Shown here in pieces: positions 13,545 through 16,664 of a stretch of DNA of 16,664 nt. Numbering within the stretch: the stretch's first letter is position 1; every line of letters starts with the position of its first letter. The stretch is from DASSJM01 sp049587975. Its GTDB lineage: Bacteria > Actinomycetota > UBA4738 > HRBIN12. The notes below the pieces were generated by a model, which made no database searches, was not told where the DNA came from, and saw nothing but the letters and a program-made list of their open reading frames with translations. The position numbers and the translations under genes are program-made. Location: NCBI GenBank assembly GCA_049587975.1, contig JBAVEY010000086.1, forward strand, positions 1 through 16,664. The letters run 5' to 3'.

Positions 13545-14426
13545 TCAGTCGCCGAGCAGCGCCGCGGGCAGGCGCTGGTGCCGATCGCTCATCGCGCCGG
13601 TCCACGAGGCCGCCGCGGCACCGTCCAGATGCCGGGACACCGTGGCGAGCGTGAAGTCGCCCGGCGCGATCGACCGCAGGTCTCCGGGAAGGACGGGGAA
13701 CGAGACCGTGCCGTCGGCCCGGGCGCGCGGCGAGTAGGGGGCCACGAGCGTGGCGCCCGTGCCGTTGCGGGACGGGTCGAGCATGACGCGCCCCTTGCGG
13801 CCGGCCTTTCGGAACTCGGCGGTCACCAGGTCGGGTCGGCGGTCGGTCACGATCTGCGTGAGCCGCGTCGCCGCGCGCCGGAGCTGTTCGGGCGACACGT
13901 GCCGCACGATCGGCACCACGACGTGGAGGCCCTTGCCGCCGGTGGTCTTGATCAGGGTGGTCAGCCCGAGGTCGTCCAGCGTCTCGAGCACCAGGAAGGC
14001 GACGTCTACCGCGGCCGCGAACGCGTCGTCCGGCGGATCGATGTCGACCACGAATAGGTCGGGACGCTCGAGCCGATCCCGGCGCACCGGCGCCGGGTGG
14101 AACTCGAGCGCCGCCTGGTTCCCGAGCCACGCGAGGGTGTCGACGTCGTTGCACACGGTGTAGGCGACATCCCGCTTGGCGCTCGGCGCCGGGATCGTGA
14201 CCGTCCGGATCCACGACGGCGCGTGTCCCGGCGTGTTCTTCTGGAAGTACCGCTGTCCGTCCACCCCGTCCGGCGCTCGGACCAACGAGAGGGGCCGGTC
14301 GCGCAGCCACGGGAGCATGCGATCCGCGACGGCGCCCAGGTAGTCGACGTAGGCCCGCTTGGTGATGCCGAGCCCGGGCCACAGGGGCTTGTCCGGACGG
14401 GTGACCTCGACGCGCCTGGGGGTCAT
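13545..14426 (-). CDS. Stand-alone LigD-type DNA polymerase/primase domain protein
   Basis: This 293-residue protein corresponds to the polymerase domain of bacterial NHEJ ligase LigD (archaeo-eukaryotic primase fold), without ligase or nuclease domains. Visible signatures are TRPDKPLWPGLGITKRAYVD at the start, RAPDGVDGQRYFQKN near 50-64, EFHPAPV near 109, the metal-binding pair Asp128/Asp130 in LFVVDIDPPD, TTGGKGLHVVVP at 161-172, and the third metal residue Asp217 in VMLDPSRNGTGAT. All catalytic residues are therefore present. Such proteins add nucleotides during double-strand break repair and usually work with Ku and a ligase; neither is in the window. The ATG (14426) overlaps the stop of the VOC gene (ATGA, 4 nt), so translation is probably coupled. 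Tandem hairpins follow it. This could be called LigD-Pol or PolDom. Confidence 0.9.
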   Translation of the reverse strand: MTPRRVEVTRPDKPLWPGLGITKRAYVDYLGAVADRMLPWLRDRPLSLVRAPDGVDGQRYFQKNTPGHAPSWIRTVTIPAPSAKRDVAYTVCNDVDTLAWLGNQAALEFHPAPVRRDRLERPDLFVVDIDPPDDAFAAAVDVAFLVLETLDDLGLTTLIKTTGGKGLHVVVPIVRHVSPEQLRRAATRLTQIVTDRRPDLVTAEFRKAGRKGRVMLDPSRNGTGATLVAPYSPRARADGTVSFPVLPGDLRSIAPGDFTLATVSRHLDGAAAASWTGAMSDRHQRLPAALLGD

Positions 14427-14800
14427 CGCGTGTCCGCCTGGAGACCCCGTCCCTCGATCACGCCGTAGACGTTGCCATCGGGTGCCCTGAAGTGGGCCCA
14501 GGCCAGACCCACGTCGTCCGCCCGGACGGGACCGAACACGATCGGGACGCCCGCCGCGCGCAGCTCCTCGGTCGCGGCGTCCACGTCTTTAACCACGAAC
14601 TCCACCACCGGCCCGGTCGTGAAGTGCTCGTTCCGCGAGGGTCCGAACACCTCGGCGAGGCCGCCATCGGGCAGCCGGAACGCCGACATGTCGTCACCGC
14701 CGTGCGCGGGCCGCAGGCCGAGGACGCGCTCGAAGAAGTCGGCCATGGCCTGGGGCCGGTCCGTCCGGGTCCCGACGAACCCGATCTTGAGCAGCTTCAT
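14423..14800 (-). CDS. VOC-family (glyoxalase/dioxygenase fold) protein
   Basis: This is a 125-residue protein with the beta-alpha-beta-beta-beta layout of the vicinal oxygen chelate superfamily. It begins MKLLKIGFVGTRTDRPQAMA, then DFFERVLGLRP, AFRLPDGGLAEVFGP, VEFVVKDVDAATEELRAAGV, and ends WAHFRAPDGNVYGVIEG. This last pattern (hydrophobic strand, DPDGNxxxLxE-like) is typical of glyoxalase/bleomycin-resistance proteins. The usual first metal-binding His is not seen in the opening strand, so metal use is uncertain. A GAGGAGGGC ribosome site lies before ATG 14800. It is co-transcribed with the LigD-polymerase gene, overlapping it by 4 nt, and is divergent from the PAP2 gene. The substrate is unknown. 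Confidence 0.88.
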   Translation of the reverse strand: MKLLKIGFVGTRTDRPQAMADFFERVLGLRPAHGGDDMSAFRLPDGGLAEVFGPSRNEHFTTGPVVEFVVKDVDAATEELRAAGVPIVFGPVRADDVGLAWAHFRAPDGNVYGVIEGRGLQADTR

Positions 14801-14960
14801 GGGATGCCCTCCTCTGGTCGCTCGTTGGTTCGTCGCACCTCGCCCGTGCTCCTACCCAACCCGCGGGCACACCACCCCTGCGATGGTCATCGTCACCCGG
14901 CTGGCCTTCGGCAGGTGCCTTGGCGCATACTCGGCCTCGACCGCGGCAGGGGATCGAGCC

Positions 14961-15662
14961 GTGACCGAGGGAGCAGCGCAGCGTGCCGGAGCGGCCCGGC
15001 GGCCGTCCACCGAGCCACCCCGGGCCTGGACGAGACGGAACCTCCTCGTCCTATGCGTGGTGACGGCGGTGCTCGTGGTGACCACGTTGGCGGCCCGGGC
15101 CGAGCTCACCTCACTCGAAGTCGAGATCTTCAGGGCGGTGAACGGGCTGCCCCAGGGTCTCCACACGCTGGTGTGGCCGTTCATGCAGTACGGCACGTTC
15201 ATCACCATCCCGGTCCTCGCCGCGATCGCGCTCCTGTTCCGCCGGTTCCGCCTGGCCCTCGCCATAGCGCTTGCCGGGGTCGGCGTGTACCTGGTGGCCC
15301 TCGTGATCAAGGACGTCGTGGAACGCGGCCGCCCCGGCGCGCTCCTGTTGGCCGTCGAGGAACGGGAGGTGTTCGGCGCGGAGAGCCTCGGCTACCCGTC
15401 GGGACACGCCGCCGTCGCGGCCGCGCTCACCGTCGTCGTGGCGGCCCACCTGTCGGTGCGATGGGTGATCGTGGCGCTCGCGCTCGGCGCTGTCGTGCTC
15501 TTCGGCCGCGTCTACGTCGGCGCCCACCTCCCGCTCGACGTCGTCGGGGGCGCCGCGCTGGGCGCGGTCGCCGGCAGCGTCGTCAACCTGATGATGCGTC
15601 CGAAGCCGGCACCTCCTACATCCCTGAGGTCTTCCCCGTCGAAGCCTGAGACGACGGGCTGA
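14961..15662 (+). CDS. PAP2-family membrane phosphatase
   Basis: This is a 233-residue multi-helix membrane protein with the three phosphatidic-acid-phosphatase signature motifs. These are KDVVERGRP (Lys117, Arg124-Pro125), PSGH at 146-149, and RVYVGAHLPLD with Arg183, His189 and Asp193. The His residues of the second and third motifs form the catalytic core. The likely role is dephosphorylation of a lipid phosphate such as undecaprenyl pyrophosphate or phosphatidic acid at the membrane; the substrate is not readable. A hydrophilic N-terminal tail of about 26 residues precedes the first helix. GTG 14961 is preferred because AGGGG stands 8 nt upstream; ATG 14883 is an in-frame alternative without a ribosome site. 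It is divergent from the VOC gene. Confidence 0.88.
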   Translation: MTEGAAQRAGAARRPSTEPPRAWTRRNLLVLCVVTAVLVVTTLAARAELTSLEVEIFRAVNGLPQGLHTLVWPFMQYGTFITIPVLAAIALLFRRFRLALAIALAGVGVYLVALVIKDVVERGRPGALLLAVEEREVFGAESLGYPSGHAAVAAALTVVVAAHLSVRWVIVALALGAVVLFGRVYVGAHLPLDVVGGAALGAVAGSVVNLMMRPKPAPPTSLRSSPSKPETTG

Positions 15663-15687
15663 GCCGCGTCGGCGTGTGCGATAGGTT
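15659..15687 (+). promoter_or_regulatory. Promoter of the leaderless methyltransferase gene
   Basis: CTGAGC (15659-15664) and TAGGTT (15682-15687) are separated by 17 bp, and the -10 box ends 6 nt before the GTG start at 15694. This is the best -35/-10 pair seen in the window, and its -35 box overlaps the end of the PAP2 gene. Confidence 0.55.
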
Positions 15688-15693
15688 CTGCTC

Positions 15694-16431
15694 GTGGGCG
15701 ACGACGGCTACTTCGAGGAGCGCGTCGCCGCGAGGTACGACGAGTCGGCTGCGGAGATGTTCGACGCGGGGACCGTCGACCCGGTCATCGACTTCCTCGT
15801 CGAGATCGCCGGGAGCGGACGCGCGCTCGAGTTCGGGATCGGGACGGGCCGCATCGCGGTACCGCTCGCTCAGCGCGGCGTCCCCGTGCAGGGGATCGAC
15901 CTGTCGGAGGCGATGATCGCGCGGCTGCGCGCGAAGCCGGGTGGCGAGGCCATCGGCGTGACGATCGGCGACTTCGCGACGACCAGGGTGGACGGCTCGT
16001 TCTCCCTCGTGTACCTGGTCTTCAACACGATCATGAACCTCACGACGCAGGCGGCGCAGGTCGCGTGCTTCCGCAACGCGGCGGCGCACCTCGAGCTCGG
16101 CGGCTGCTTCGTGGTCGAGGTCGGCGTCCCACAGCTCCGGCGACTCCCGCCCGGCGAGACCGTCCGTGCGTTCCACGTGAGCGAGACGCGATGGGGGTTC
16201 GACGAGTTCGACGTCGCGACGCAGGGGATGACGTCCCATCATCTCGAGATCGTCGACGGGAAGCTCGAGCGTCTCTCGGTCCCCTTCCGCTACGCGTGGC
16301 CCTCGGAGCTGGACCTGATGGCGGAGCTCGCCGGGATGAGCTTGCGCGAGCGCTGGGGCGGGTGGGTGCGGGAGCCGTTCACGAGCGAGAGCGACCAGCA
16401 CGTGTCGGTCTGGGAGAAGCCGGCAACCTAG
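15694..16431 (+). CDS. Class I SAM-dependent methyltransferase
   Basis: This is a 245-residue protein. Motif I is ALEFGIGTGRIAVPLA (residues 44-59, Gly-rich loop), then the acidic residue at the end of strand 2 is Asp69 in VQGIDLSEAMIARL. GDFATTRV near 92 and FSLVYLVFNTIMNL at 103-116 follow, with AAAHLELGGCFVVEV as the post-core helix and strand. This is a Rossmann-fold methyltransferase of the Methyltransf_25/11 type. The C-terminal half (TRWGFDEFDVATQGMTSHHL, then RYAWPSELDLMAELAGMSL) resembles small-molecule methyltransferases, but the acceptor is unknown. GTG 15694 is preceded by a -10 box at leaderless distance and by no ribosome site. Its TAG stop is shared, through a CTAG palindrome, with the converging permease gene. 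Confidence 0.9.
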   Translation: MGDDGYFEERVAARYDESAAEMFDAGTVDPVIDFLVEIAGSGRALEFGIGTGRIAVPLAQRGVPVQGIDLSEAMIARLRAKPGGEAIGVTIGDFATTRVDGSFSLVYLVFNTIMNLTTQAAQVACFRNAAAHLELGGCFVVEVGVPQLRRLPPGETVRAFHVSETRWGFDEFDVATQGMTSHHLEIVDGKLERLSVPFRYAWPSELDLMAELAGMSLRERWGGWVREPFTSESDQHVSVWEKPAT

Positions 16432-16664
16432 CCCTTGACGCCGGTGAGGGTGACGCCTTCGACGAAGACCCGCTGCGCGAGGAAGAACAGGATGATGACG
16501 GGCAGCATGAACAGCACCGAGGCTGCCATCGTGAGGTTCCACTGCGTCTGGAACTGCCCCCGGAACTCGGACAGGCCGATCGAGAGCGTCCACAGTTTCG
16601 GGTTCTCGCCGAGGTAGAGCAGCGGAGCGAAGAAGTCGTTCCACGAATAGAGGAACTGGAACAG
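16428..16664 (-). CDS. Sugar-type ABC transporter permease, C-terminal end (5' truncated)
   Basis: Read on the minus strand from the right edge, the frame gives 78 codons before a TAG at 16428-16430. It begins LFQFLYSWNDFFAPLLYLGE, then NPKLWTLSIGLSEFRGQFQT, a hydrophobic helix (MAASVLFMLPVIILFFLAQR) and VFVEGVTLTGVKG. WNDFFAPLLYL, IGLSEF and the final FVEGVTLTGVKG are hallmarks of MalG-type carbohydrate ABC transporter permeases. The rest of the gene, and probably the companion permease and solute-binding protein, lie right of the window. The sugar is unknown. The last codons overlap the methyltransferase stop. Confidence 0.88.
   Translation of the reverse strand: MFQFLYSWNDFFAPLLYLGENPKLWTLSIGLSEFRGQFQTQWNLTMAASVLFMLPVIILFFLAQRVFVEGVTLTGVKG

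Noticed and set aside
1..16664. CRISPR arrays, insertion sequences, tRNA or rRNA genes
   Set aside because: No regularly spaced repeats, transposase or integrase motifs, terminal inverted repeats or tRNA-like cloverleaf sequences were found by eye; the repetitive DNA in the RTX genes reflects Gly/Asp protein repeats.

Overview
The window is about 16.7 kb of very GC-rich DNA. Start-codon choice (ATG and GTG), TANNNT -10 boxes placed 6-7 nt before a start codon, a UvrD2-type helicase with a C-terminal HRDC domain, a stand-alone LigD polymerase domain, a DUF7144 membrane protein and VHxASR-type cyclase domains all point to an actinobacterium. It is probably an uncultured or poorly characterised lineage; the sequence does not support a finer placement. 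No rRNA, tRNA, insertion sequence, integrase or CRISPR array was seen, so this looks like ordinary chromosome rather than a mobile island.

Left part, plus strand, 1-4064. A truncated TPR/LuxR-type regulator is followed at 13 bp by an unusual fusion of a 3-cysteine ferredoxin with a class III nucleotide cyclase domain. Next come a secreted RTX-repeat protein and a SRPBCC protein, all closely spaced and probably one operon. After a 20-bp perfect palindrome comes a two-gene operon: an FHA-domain protein with two membrane helices, and a 128-residue protein with a hydrophobic tail. Both carry the same short Gly/Gln motif (NYG-[DE]-I-x-Q-x-x-x-D-V). The motif resembles the RHIM-like amyloid-signalling or association motifs of bacterial signalling proteins. 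This pair is the best candidate here for an undescribed system.

Middle, 4165-11201. uvrD2 is probably leaderless. It is followed by a second RTX-type secreted protein that is interrupted by an in-frame TGA. The minus-strand series then includes a beta-propeller lipoprotein, a DUF5661-like gene broken by one extra base in a G run, a zinc-less MDR oxidoreductase, a small unknown protein, a LiaF-like membrane protein, a DUF6544-like protein and a 61-residue membrane protein.

Right part, 11323-16664. A sulfide:quinone-oxidoreductase-like flavoprotein on the plus strand converges on a DUF7144 membrane protein across a strong GC hairpin. A VOC-family gene overlaps a stand-alone LigD polymerase gene by 4 nt on the minus strand. 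Divergently lie a PAP2 phosphatase and a leaderless SAM methyltransferase. The methyltransferase stop codon overlaps that of a sugar-type ABC transporter permease cut by the right edge, which was read directly from the minus strand.

Two genes look broken by a single base each (6552-6554 and 7970-7974). In a draft or metagenome assembly these may be sequence errors rather than biology. All function calls come from reading motifs by eye; no database search was possible.
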